Of a stretch of 22,500 nucleotides of DNA, positions 1 through 11,536 are shown piece by piece; within the stretch, counting starts at the first letter, position 1, and every line of letters starts with the position of its first letter. This stretch comes from Stramonita haemastoma. Lineage: Eukaryota > Mollusca > Gastropoda > Neogastropoda > Muricidae. The position numbers and the translations under genes were made by a program. A model generated the notes under the pieces. It was given only the letters and a program-made list of their open reading frames with translations. It had not been told where the DNA came from and searched no databases. Location of the stretch: assembly GCA_030674155.1 (NCBI GenBank), contig CM060334.1:18321067-18343566 (forward strand), written 5' to 3'.

Positions 1-239
1 AGGCGGAAGACTTGACCAAGTGCCATGCCTTGCTGTTCTCAGCTACAGCGGGTCAGGGTAAACAGCAGGCAGCAAACAGGACGATGAGGGGCAAACAAGG
101 AGTTGATTAGCCGTGTTGGCTTGCTGTGCTATCGTCCAGCCAGCTCCTCCCTTCTCCTCCCCCTCTTCAATCCTGTCATTTACACACGGGTGTCTCCAGT
201 CTCCGCTTGAAGTTGGGGGAAATTTTACGTATCGAACCA

Positions 240-510
240 TTCTTCAGGTATTCCATTGTGGGAATCTCTTCCGCTGTCTGTAGCTTATCTGCTCAGGTAT
301 TTCTCATCAGGTTTTTGTGTTTGGGAGAAATTCTCTACTTTTATCCTCCTGCTTGTCTTCTGTAGCTTTTCAGTTCTGCTTCCAGGTATATATTCTCTAT
401 AGTCTGTTGGGAAAATCCTCTTACCCACTTGTTATTCTGTAGCTTAATTTTGCTGCTCTAGTAAACTACCAGAGTGTATATATATTCTCTTTCATAAGAG
501 TCAGTCCACT
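240..510. repeat. Weak, decayed tandem repeat of about 75-78 bp
   Basis: The word TCTGTAGCTT recurs at about 282, 360 and 435, that is with spacings near 78 and 75 bases. Between the anchors similar segments follow in the same order: a CAGGTAT word, a TTGGGA(G/A)AA word, and a TCTCTA or CCTCTTAC word. A fourth partial copy may precede at about 240-275. The match is imperfect and was judged by eye. Confidence 0.4.
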
Positions 511-1894
511 GGTACCAACATGTCAGTAAAGATGAATTTTTCTGAGATTTAAAAAAAGTATTTGAATTTGAAAAAAATATATCATTCAGCATACTGATTC
601 TATAAAACAAGCTTATCTTTCACAGGACAAGATCTTTTCAATGGATGGGGAATGGAACAAAAATATCTACACAAACAGAATTTGGGCTCTAAATGCACAT
701 ACTTGTGTAGATTAATCTGTTGTTACATTTAATGTATTGCTGTTTGATAATCATATTAGAGCTAACGCTGATGCTATGAAAATGCTAATAGTAACACAGT
801 TGCCTGTATTATAAACATTTTGAGATCACAATATTTTGATTTCGTAGTTTAAAAAAGTATTTATGATTTTGATTCAGTGTATTAAGAAATGTCCACAATT
901 CTAAAATGACTTTTCTCAAATGAAATTCTAGATAAAGACTTTTTTCAATATGGCACTGCTCGAGATTATATGACAGTTTTATCAGAACATTATTACCTTG
1001 TTATCTTCTCACCTGACAGTAACGAGTTATAGTAATAATTGCAACTGATCTAGTGCTCTTTCCTGAATCTGCATCACTATTTGTGGCAGGTAGAACTAAG
1101 TGTACAGAGAACAGGACATACCTTGTGGTACCAGAAAATATAGTTTTAATGATCTTTGTGTCTTAAAGCAAACTCAATTTGCTATTTATTAAATACAGAT
1201 TCTATTTATAAGCTTTTTTATGTCTATATTTTACTATACACTCATATCGTTTCTCTATATTAATTTTATTATGTTAACAGATAGTGTTTGCATGGCATTG
1301 AATGCCAAACATAAATCAAATTTTAAAGATAATGTTAGCACTCGAATTTTAACTGTGATATAAAGCCCATGGTAGAAATTTTCCTTGTAGGAGATCTGTG
1401 TACAATGTGGCCAAATACTGACAGCAACCTGTAAATAGTGGGCACTTAACTGTGTCAGAAATAGATTAGTTGTGAGCACCGTGGCATAGAAGGTTGCAAT
1501 ACTAGAATGTCACATAAAATGATGGAAACAGACATACAAAAAGGCAGGGAAACAAATAGACATTACTCCCCACCCTCCTAAATAACACAATAAAAACACA
1601 GCCACAAACGAACATATAAAAAATTACAGAGTACTCAGATACTAGCATCCCCTTTGCTGACATTACGTAATTCTTATGCAAAAGTCAAATTTATGGCCAC
1701 TGTATGAAGAATGCTCCTTTCTCCATGAGCCAACAATTACAGCATTTTAATGTCCGCAGCTACTGGGGCTCATCACGACAAAAACACCTGGGAAAGATAA
1801 TAATGAAAAACATTATCATATATATAATGAATATATAATAAAATAATAATAATAGGAAGAGAAAAAGAAAACGCATTACATTTTACCAACAATT
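511..1894. other. AT-rich 3' flank of the receptor gene, no gene seen
   Basis: No reading frame here has domain or codon character. The stretch is AT-rich with scattered A and T runs and an imperfect ATA-rich patch at 1815-1860. The only tidy motif is the palindrome ATTACGTAAT at 1662-1671, which matches a bZIP-type binding site but may be chance. Confidence 0.6.
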
Positions 1895-1900
1895 TTTAAT
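1895..1900 (-). terminator. Possible polyadenylation signal (ATTAAA)
   Basis: ATTAAA on the minus strand lies 57 bases after the receptor stop codon. Another ATTAAA sits at 1751-1746, and AATAAA occurs at 1270-1265 and 1190-1185. The flank is AT-rich, so chance matches are expected and none can be preferred from sequence alone. Confidence 0.2.
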
Positions 1901-1956
1901 GTTAACATTTACAGGTTTTTTTTCTTTACATTTCATCCTGTTTCCTTCCAGGGCAA

Positions 1957-4020
1957 TCATTTAGGATTGACATGACTATCACCTGCATCTGCGAGAAGGA
2001 GAATTTGTTGAAACAGCTTTTCCTCCTTCTGTTTGTGAGTGTACTCCTGGATCATGTTGAAGGTGTAGAGGAAGGGGTTGAGGGCCGAGTTGAGGGGCAG
2101 CACGAAAATGGCCATGGCCACGCTGACCTCCCCTGGCACAGGGACCCCGCTGTTGGCCAGCAGTCCAAGGAGGCCGATGGGAAACCAGCACAGGAAGTCA
2201 GACACCACCACCGTCACCAGGCGCCGGGCAATGGTGGCGTCCTGGGATTTCTTGCCGCCGCCCGTCTCGCTGTCGCTCATCTTGCTGCTCTGAATGCTGA
2301 CGTAGACGAAAGCTGGCCGCTGGCGATCAGCAGAAACAGGAAAAAGTTCAAGGTGATCATCACCCCGAAGGCGTAACCGTGACCCGGGAAGTCACTGCGG
2401 GTGACGGGCAGCGGGATGCAGATGCCCGTCTGGCTGTAGAACTGCCAGTGTGACGTCACGGGCAGCAGCGGCACCGCGGCCAGCGCCACGCCTGTCATCC
2501 ACACCGCCACTGACGTCATCTGCGCGGAGGAATAGCCGAAGCGGAAGGTGGTGAAGGGGAAGCGGAGGACGAGGAACCTGTCGAGGGTGATGAGACAGAT
2601 GATGAAGGCCGACACCTCGCTGGAGGCCATGGCCAGGAAGCCGGCCAGCCGGCAGCCCGCGCTGTGCCTCCAGCTGACGTCCTCCCACAGGTACCGGCCC
2701 TGGTGCACCCGGTCAGCACCCCGACACACACCAGGTACACCCCCATCAGGAAATCAGAGAAGCACAGGTGCAGCACGAACACGCCAAAGCCAGACACGCC
2801 TTGTTCCTCCGGAGAATCAGTCTCGCCACAAAACTGACGAAATTTCCCAGTAACGCGAAAATGGCCAGGAGTAAGAGGGGCACTCTGTAAATGTTGGACG
2901 GAGAAGATCTTCACAGGAAGACACCTCATCAAACGGAGCAGTGACAGTTTTCATCCACAAATGCTGGTGGCAGCATGACTTTACAGCACAGTTTATAGTT
3001 GTCGGTGTACACAGCAAGAAGATCATTCAAACCTTGAACAAATTAGGTTGAAACGTTTTGATGGGACAACCCCTAGTATCCAATACACGCAACGTCTGTG
3101 GCAAGGAATGAACACTGGAGGCTCCCAAGTCCTCTATCGTATTGTGAGACAGGTTAAGCACACGTAAGTTTGTGAATGTGGTGAACACCTCAGGATCAAC
3201 ATTTTCCAAGTTTCCCCTGGACACGTCTAGTTCCTCCAGCAATGAGTTTCGTTAGAAAAATCGGAGAAAAAGGACGATAACGGATTCCTGCATAAACGTA
3301 ACCTTTTCAGCGCGGGAATCCTACCAAGATCAGTCTTGGATAACGTTTGTAGGTGGTTGTCACAAAGGTCAAGAGTGTTGAGGTTTAACAAGGCTAAGTC
3401 GTCAAAGTGACTGATGTTACAGGCAGCCAGACTGAGATAAATCAACAAGCTGTTGTTTGCTACATCCCTCAGTTTCAGGCCACTGCTCCTTCCCTCCAGA
3501 TACCTCAGCTCGGGGAAAGTGGCGGCAGGAAAACGAGACTGGCATGTCATGCTGTGACCGAAACAGACACATCCATCAGAACAGGCCAGGTTGCAAAACC
3601 GTTCATCGTTATGCTCAAGGCAGTGGGCTATGCCGTCACACAGGTGACTGGGATGCAGGCACACCAGCGAGTTACGGCAGCGGTAAAAATTGGGACAGGT
3701 GTAGAAGGGACAGAGCTGCTCATCCTCTCGGCGAGAACAATCAAACACACCGTTGCAACGCATGTACACGGGTAAACAACTCTTATCAGAGGGGCACTGA
3801 AAATGAGTGTCCGGACATGTCACAGAAGACAAATTCAAACTTTTTAAATTGGGAAACCCAAAAATCATAGCAAGAGGAGATTCAAAATCGAGGAGGAAAG
3901 GGCGTCGGTAAGCTTTGGAATCGAAATGATCCCGAAGTCTGCAGTTGATCTCGTCCGAGTTGTCGGTGCAGTCTAGCTTGCCGTCACAGCGTGCGTTGCC
4001 TGGCTGACACTTCACCAAGT
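1957..4020 (-). CDS. Exon 6: LDLa modules, leucine-rich repeats and seven-helix domain, frame-disrupted
   Basis: The 5' limit is uncertain because it merges with a minisatellite at about 4001. In order the exon shows a short LDLa ([17 protein letters not shown]), full LDLa modules starting [19 protein letters not shown] and [14 protein letters not shown], a cysteine-rich cap ([14 protein letters not shown]), and about six leucine-rich repeats (for example [15 protein letters not shown]). A hinge follows ([12 protein letters not shown]), then helix 1 about 2890-2815, helix 2 2790-2722, helix 3 2670-2560 with DRF in place of DRY at 2582-2574, helix 4 2530-2460, helix 5 2390-2310, helix 6 2226-2155 and helix 7 2130-2050 with NPFLY at 2079-2065. 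The stop is TGA at 1959-1957. The stretch 3244-4020 is clean. Seven one-base frame changes follow. An intronless seven-helix exon fits the family. Confidence 0.8.
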
Positions 4021-7000
4021 GCAACACGCTCAGAACTACAAAACACCGTCTTCACTATCATATTTACTGGTTTACAGTCACTTTATAAAGTGCAACACAC
4101 TCAGAACTACAACATGCTGTCTTTACTATCCTATATACTGGCTGACACTTCACCAAGTGCAGAACACACCACAACTACAGCATGCTGTCTTTAATATCCT
4201 ATTTACTGGCTGACACTTCACCAAGTGCAGAACACTCACAACTACAACATGCTGTCTTTAATATCCTATTTACTGGTTGACACTTCACCAAGTGCAGTAC
4301 ACTCACAACTACAACATGCTGTCTTTACTATCCTATTAACTGGCTGACACTTCACCAAGTGCAGAACACTCACAACTACAACATGCTGTCTTTAACATCC
4401 TATTTACTGGTTGACACTTCACCAAGTGCAGAACACTCACAACTACAACATGCTGTCTTTAATATCCTATTTACTGGTTGACATTTCACCAAGTGCAGCG
4501 CACTCACAACTACAGCATACTGTCTTTACTATCATATATTTACTGGCTGACACTTCACAAAGTGCAGTACACTCACAACTACAGCAGGCTGTCTTTAATA
4601 TCCTATTTACTGGTTGACACTTCACCAAGTGCAGTACACTCACAACTACAACATACTGTCTTTACTATCCTATTTACTGGCTGACACTTCACCAAGTGCA
4701 GCACACTCACAACTACAACATGCTGTCTTTACTATCCTATTTACTGGCTGACACTTCACCAAGTGCAGCACACTCACAACTACAACATGCTGTCTTTAAT
4801 ATCCTATTTACTGGTTGACACTTCACCAAGTGCAGCACACTCACAACTACAACATACTGTCTTTACTATCCTATTTACTGGCTGACACTTCACCAAGTGC
4901 AGTACACTCACAACTACAACATGCTGTCTTTACTGGTTGACACTTCACCAAGTGCAGTACACTCACAACTACAACATACTGTCTTTACTGGCTGACACTT
5001 CACCAAGTGCAGAACACTCAGAACTACAACAGGCTGTCTTTAATATCCTATTTACTGGCTGACACTTCACCAAGTGCAGTACACTCACAACTACAACATA
5101 CTGTCTTTACTGGCTGACACTTCACCAAGTGCAGAACACTCAGAACTACAACAGGCTGTCTTTAATATCCTATTTACTGGCTGACACTTCACTAAGTGCA
5201 GAACACTCACAACTACAACATGCTGTCTTTACTGGCTGACACTTCACCAAGTGCAGAACACTCACAACTACAACATGCTGTCTTTACTGGTTGACACTTC
5301 ACCAAGTGCAGAACACTCAGAACTACAACATGCTGTCTTTAATATCCTATTTACTGGCTGACACTTCACCAAGTGCAGACACTCACAACTACAACATGCT
5401 GTCTTTACTGGTTGACACTTCACCAAGTGCAGTACACTCACAACTACAACATGCTGTCTTTACTATACTATTTATTGGTTGACACTTCACAAAATGCAAC
5501 ACGCTCAGAACTACAAAACACTGTCTTTACTATCCTATTTACTGGTTGACAGTCACTTGATAAAGTGCAACACACTCACAACTACAAAATGCTGTCTTTA
5601 CTATCCTATTACTGGTTGACACTTCATGAAGTGCAATACGTTCAGAACTACAAAACACTGTCTTCACACTATCATATATACTGGTTGATAGTTACTTCAT
5701 AAAGCACAACACACTCAGAACTACAAAATGCTGTCTCTACTATTTCATTTTTTTTTATACCACTTTTATGTCACAGCAGATTTCTCTGCGTGAAATTCGG
5801 GATGCTCTCCCCGGGGAGAGTGCGTCGCCACAAGTGCAGCGCCACCCATTTTTTTCTTTTTCCTGTCTGCAAGTGGATTTGTTTCCAAATCGCAGTGGCT
5901 TTTTCTACAGAATTTTGCCAGGGACAACTCTCGTGCTGCCGTGGGTTCTCTTACGTGTGCTAATAATGTGTAACACACAAGACCACGGTGCAAACCATGA
6001 AAGTAGCCGCATTCAGATTTCGGGGATGTATGCTGGGTATGTTTGTGGTTCCGTAACTCACCGAACGCTGACATAAATTACAGAATCTTAAAGGTGCATA
6101 TTTGATCTTTTGCATGTGTATATACACCAAGGGAATCAAAGCACTGGCAGGTCTACACTCAACATTGACCTGGGAGATCTTAAAAATCCCCACCTTTAAT
6201 TCACCAGACGCCGCCGAGATTCAAACCCATGACTTGAAGGACCCATGGGATTGAAGTCGAACAATCTGAATCACTCGGCTACGACGTTCGTCGAAAGACA
6301 TGAATAAACCTGACCAGAAAACCAACGCTCAGTGATACTTTCCAAACACCTATGCTTACCTCATTTTCATTCTGGCACTGAAATGCACGCCGAACACACA
6401 CTTGGGAAAAGAGCAGAAACTTTCGTCGCTTCTGTCCTGGCAGTCAGGCCTGTGGTCACAGACCAAGGTATAGGGCACGCGCTCTACACCATTTCACACG
6501 TGAACGGCGGAGGAAAGAGGTTCAAATCCGACAGACAGGCCGGAGACTGGCCCAGTCTTTGAAGATGTACAGGCTGGCGTCGTTTCACTCTCAGTTCCAA
6601 AACACTGAGATTTTTCATCGAAAGCTAAAAACGAATGAGTGATGTGTCCTTGCGGGCATAGGACTAAAGACAGATTGGTGGATGGTTGTAACATGATGGA
6701 GGGAAGAAGACTTCCAGTGATTCTCTGCAGGTTCTGGGTTGGGTGTAAGAGACATTCCCTGATCAGAGGGATTGGTCACTTCTCTCTCACACAGGTAGCT
6801 ACACACGTAATGGGTACACACCTCCTGAAGCTTCCACAGGGATTTCAGGTAGATCATGACCAGCCCGGCCGTGATGGGATAAACGTAAGCAAACTTCGTG
6901 TACGTGTTGTGTAATCTGTGTTTTTGAAGATGGTAAATTTGATGGTGTTGTCGGTCCACTGATAGATGTTTCTGTACCTAAACAGAGAGAAGAAAGGGAG

Positions 7001-7243
7001 GGACGGAGAGAGGGAGGGAGGGAGGGAGAGGGAGGAGGGAGAGAGGGTGAGAGTAGAGGAGAGAGAGAGGAGGGAGAGAGAGAAGAGAGAGAGAGAAGGA
7101 GAGAGAGAGAGAGAGCAGAAGACAGAGACACAGAGATAGACAGAGACGAGAGAGACAGAGACAGACAGAGAGAGAAGAGAGCAGAAAGAAGAAAAAAGAA
7201 AGAGAGAGAGAGAAGAGAGAGAGGAGAGAGAGAAGAGAGAGAA

Positions 7244-7288
<45 letters not shown>

Positions 7289-10200
7289 AACGAAAGAGAG
7301 ACGAGAGAGCAGCAGAGAGAGAGAGACGAGAGAGACAACACGACACACAACAAACACAACAAAAACAGAGAGGAACGAATACATCAACGTCACAGGCAAA
7401 ATACGTAACACCACACACACACAACACACACACACACACACACACCCACACACAACACACACACCAACCACAAGTACAATACACCAATTCTGATAGGCAT
7501 ACAAGTACTTGTGAACAAACTTTCAACATCTAGTTTGCTACGCCCTACCCCTTGTATAGATAGATCTCCATAGGGGACGGGATAGCTGGTGGTTAGGGCG
7601 TTGCATATTGTGCTCGCGATTTGCTGACCTGGGTTCGCATCCCATTCAGAGGATTTTTCGCCCTTGAGTTAACAATCAGTGCAGACTCCATTCCCACCAA
7701 AAGTCCTATAAACTATAAAAGAAGGTCCCGTGTGCGAACGCACGTAGAACATCTTGCGCAACACGTTAAAACATGTCCGCTTCTCGAAAGAGTAGGCAAT
7801 TGTGTGCCGGTGGGAATGGATGACAAAAACTGCATACACATAGGTACTGGATGTGAAAAAGCTTATTCATTCTCCTCAATTTGAAAGAATAGATAAACAA
7901 AAATACTTTTGATTTGTTTCTCTAATAATGCAATGAAGGGTAAGCAACTCATGCTTGCAGAACTAATGTCTGCTTTACATGTTGAAGCTTATCATGCGCA
8001 CAACAGCATTCTTTTCTTTTTCTTTCCCTCTCTGTGTCTTTGTCCCTCCCCCTCTCTCTCTTTCATTCTCTCTCTGTTCATGTGTGGGGTGTGTGCGCGT
8101 GGTGTGCGCGCGTGCGTGCGTGTGTGTTTGTGTTTATATGTTTACTGTATGGTATGGTGTGATGAGTGAGTGAGGTGGATTGATGTGAGGTGGTTGTGTG
8201 TTGTGTGTGGTGGCGACGCGCGAACCTATACATACACATGTATGTGTTAAGATACTGATGATCTTATAAACTGAATGATTCATAGACTGATTAATTTCTA
8301 CAAACGTTAGTTCGATCACAAAAATGTTTTAAGGCACAAAATAAAACCTACAAAGCAATAAACCAACCCCACCCATCTTTAAAGCACAAATTACTTACAT
8401 ACATAAACACGTCGTGTCTACGGTTCGAGCTCCGATCAAGATAGGGACTTCCAGACTTCACGGCTAAATCCAGCGTAAAACCTGGGTCAGCGCATCCTTC
8501 ACCTCCGTCTTTAAGGCGGCCAGCCTCCCCCCAGTCCCGCACACAGCTGTTGGCCTGGTACCACGACACTGCCGAAGGGGCCCTGTGCAGGGAGTAGCAG
8601 AGGTGGCCAATAACAACGCCATCGTTGTCACAGCGGGTGTAGAAACACTGACTCTCGTCCTCCCCCCCTACACACTCTGACCGAAGGTTGCACTGGAAGT
8701 GAGCCTGTAAGTGGGTGTAGTTCAGGGAACAGTTCCACAGGTTTTTGTCGAGTGTTTCGGGAATGTTAGGGTGCTAGAGACAGAGATTAGGGAGGGTTCT
8801 TCATGTCAGGAAAAGAAAAGTTGATGTTATTTGTATTCAAGCAGACGGGTGTGTGTTTCGATGTGGACTTTGGAAATGATATATGATGGAGTAGTTAGCT
8901 GACCATAGGACTGTGGTAAAGGAGGTGGTAAGGTTTGGATTCCTACCTTATCAGTTATGCTCTTTTGTGTAGCCGAAAATCTTGACTGAAATCTGTTAGA
9001 ACGTAAACTCAAAAGCAGCAATATCACAGGAAACATCCCTCTATCACATTTTATTATACAGCAGTTTAATGTTCGAATGTCAATAAAAAAACACACAGTA
9101 CTGCCATATAGTCACTTTACAGCTCAATTCATTTTTACTTGTAGGCATAATCAACCACGTTGCTCTGAATGCTCAAAACAACAGCCCAAAGAGTCATGGT
9201 TTAAAAAAAAGAAGAATATGGGAAGAAAAGATGGGCTTAGTTTGAGTTAGGGTGGTAAGGTGTGCTGGATAGATATGTTTAAGAAAAATGATATTTTGAC
9301 ACCACAACACACACACACTCACACACAAACACACCCACACACACACTATGATTCACTTGGTATAGTGTACTTACTGAAAAGAATGCTGGTTTGCTGATGT
9401 AGGACTGAATGGGGCAATGACGGATGCTAGTGCCGAGTGGTTAAGACCGTTCCACTTCAATACCATGGATCCTTGAAGGCTTGGGTTCGAATCTCGGTGG
9501 CGTCTGGTGAAATAAGGTTGGTGATTTTTACGATCCCCCAGATCACACTAAAGCAGACCTACCAGAGCCTAATTCCCCTTGGTGTATATACAGATGCAGA
9601 AGACCAAAATATGCACGTTTAAGATCCCATTATTCTTGTCAGTGTTTGGTGGAGTATAGCCGAAGGGGAAATAACTACGAAACTATACTCTGAGTCACAC
9701 AACAGAATACAGATTCTGGACAGAGGGGAAATAACTACGAAACGGATAACTCTGAGTCACACAACAGAATACAGATTCTGAACAGAGGGGAGATTCTGAA
9801 CAGAGGAAAATAACTACGAAACAGATACTCTGAGGCACACAACAGAAATACAGATTCTGAACAGAGGGAAAATAACTACGAAACAGATACTCTGAGGCAC
9901 ACAACAGAAATACAGATTCTGGACAGAGGGGAAATAACTATGAAGCAGATACTCTGAGTCACACAACAGATTACAGATTCCGGACAGAGGGGAAATAACT
10001 ACGAAACAGATAACTCTGAGGCACACACAAAAGAAATACAGATTCTGGACAGAGTCTTGTCTTAACCGAGTTCTTTCTTACCTTATGAAAAGAAAACACC
10101 ACTCGGAATCCACAGCCGTGTTTGAGGAAATGGTGCAGGGGCTTTAGGCGGCTGTGGTGAGAGACAAAACGCAGGCTGAAGCGGGCAATGTCCCTGATGA

Positions 10201-10985
10201 GCACAGCTGGCGGCAGAGAGGGGAAATCAGAGCACAGCGTCCATACCACCTGGCCATCGCCACGCCCTTTGGTCAGCTCTACGCGGTCCTCACAACGCTA
10301 GAAGCCAAAACAATAATGAAATGGTCAGCTGGTTAGTTAAAATTTTTGTTTTTGTTTTATACCACTTTATGTCACAGCAGATTTATCTGCGTGAAATTCG
10401 GGCTGCTCTTCTCTCCGGGGAGAGCACGTCGCCACAAGTGCAGCGCCTATCCATATTATTATTATTATTATTATTATTATTTTATATCCTCAGGGATGGT
10501 GTCTAAACACGACACCTGTGTGCAAGACTGGCTGATTAAGGCGACAGTCCCTAAATTGAATAGCTCAGCCGAGAGTTTTCATGTAATCAAACCAAGGTGA
10601 TGAGTTTTGTCTTCTGCCCCCCCCCCCCCTTCCGAGTCTGTTCTTTCTCTCTTAATGTGATCAAATTAAGATGATCAGTTGTCTTTTTGTCTGAGTCTGT
10701 TCTTTCTACTCTGTTTCTCTCTTTATTGTTATCTGTCTGTGGAGGAAGATGAGCTCCGCAAGGGTCAGTGTGCCAAAGATACATGGCATAACAGTTTAGA
10801 TGAGTGCCTTACTGACTCATCAGGGAGTTGTGAAAGAAAGGTCTGATGGAGTCCAAGCAATCAAAAGACTTTCTGAGATTTGAAAATTTAAACTTTTTAC
10901 TCAAACACACACGCGCGCGTGCAAACACTCACCTCCCCCCACGTACACACACATACACACAATACACACACCCAAACAGGCGCGT

Positions 10986-11069
<84 letters not shown>

Positions 11070-11505
11070 GCATATGTACACATCTACACACGCGAGTATA
11101 GACACAGATTCACACACAACTTTTGTATCCATCCATCCATCCATCCATCCATCCATCCATCATCCATCCATCATCCATCACCCACCATCCATCCACCCAC
11201 CCACCACCATCCATCTATTCAGCCACCCATCCATCCATCCACCCACCCACCCATCCGTCCACCTACCCATCCACCCACCTACCTACCCACCCATCCATCC
11301 ACCCACCCACCCACCCATTCACCTACCCACCCACCCCTCTCCATCCATCCATCCATCCAATGTCAAATGGATCGGTGGTCTAGGTGGTAACGCGCCTTGC
11401 CAAGAAAGCAAAAAGTCCGGGTCGGAGTGTGCGGTGGTTTGTTCCCCGTTTGGACCCAAAACTTTTCCCCCATCCATTAGACCCCGAGTGGTGGTCTGGG
11501 CGCTA

Positions 11506-11536
<31 letters not shown>

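Noticed and set aside
2451..2518. Two perfect CRE-like palindromes (TGACGTCA at 2451-2458 and 2511-2518)
   Set aside because: They lie inside the seven-helix coding exon and encode family-typical residues around helix 4, so they are probably coincidental.
3407..3870. Plus-strand reading frames of 122 and 137 codons
   Set aside because: They are shadows of exon 6, which has clear LDLa and leucine-rich repeat signatures on the minus strand.
4411..5482. Plus-strand reading frames repeating [18 protein letters not shown] units
   Set aside because: They only reflect the minisatellite, and no start, promoter or splice context supports a repeat protein.
4001..5740. CRISPR-like regular direct repeats
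   Set aside because: Units are contiguous with no unique spacers, the unit is ~67 bp, and the setting is an intron of an animal gene.
6799..7529. Long Ser/Leu-rich reading frames on the minus strand
   Set aside because: They are translations of the CT-rich microsatellite. Only the piece at 6780-6977 is a real exon.
10846..11526. 226-codon His/Thr- and Pro-rich reading frame
   Set aside because: It is created by (CA)n and (CATC)n microsatellites and runs into a SINE.
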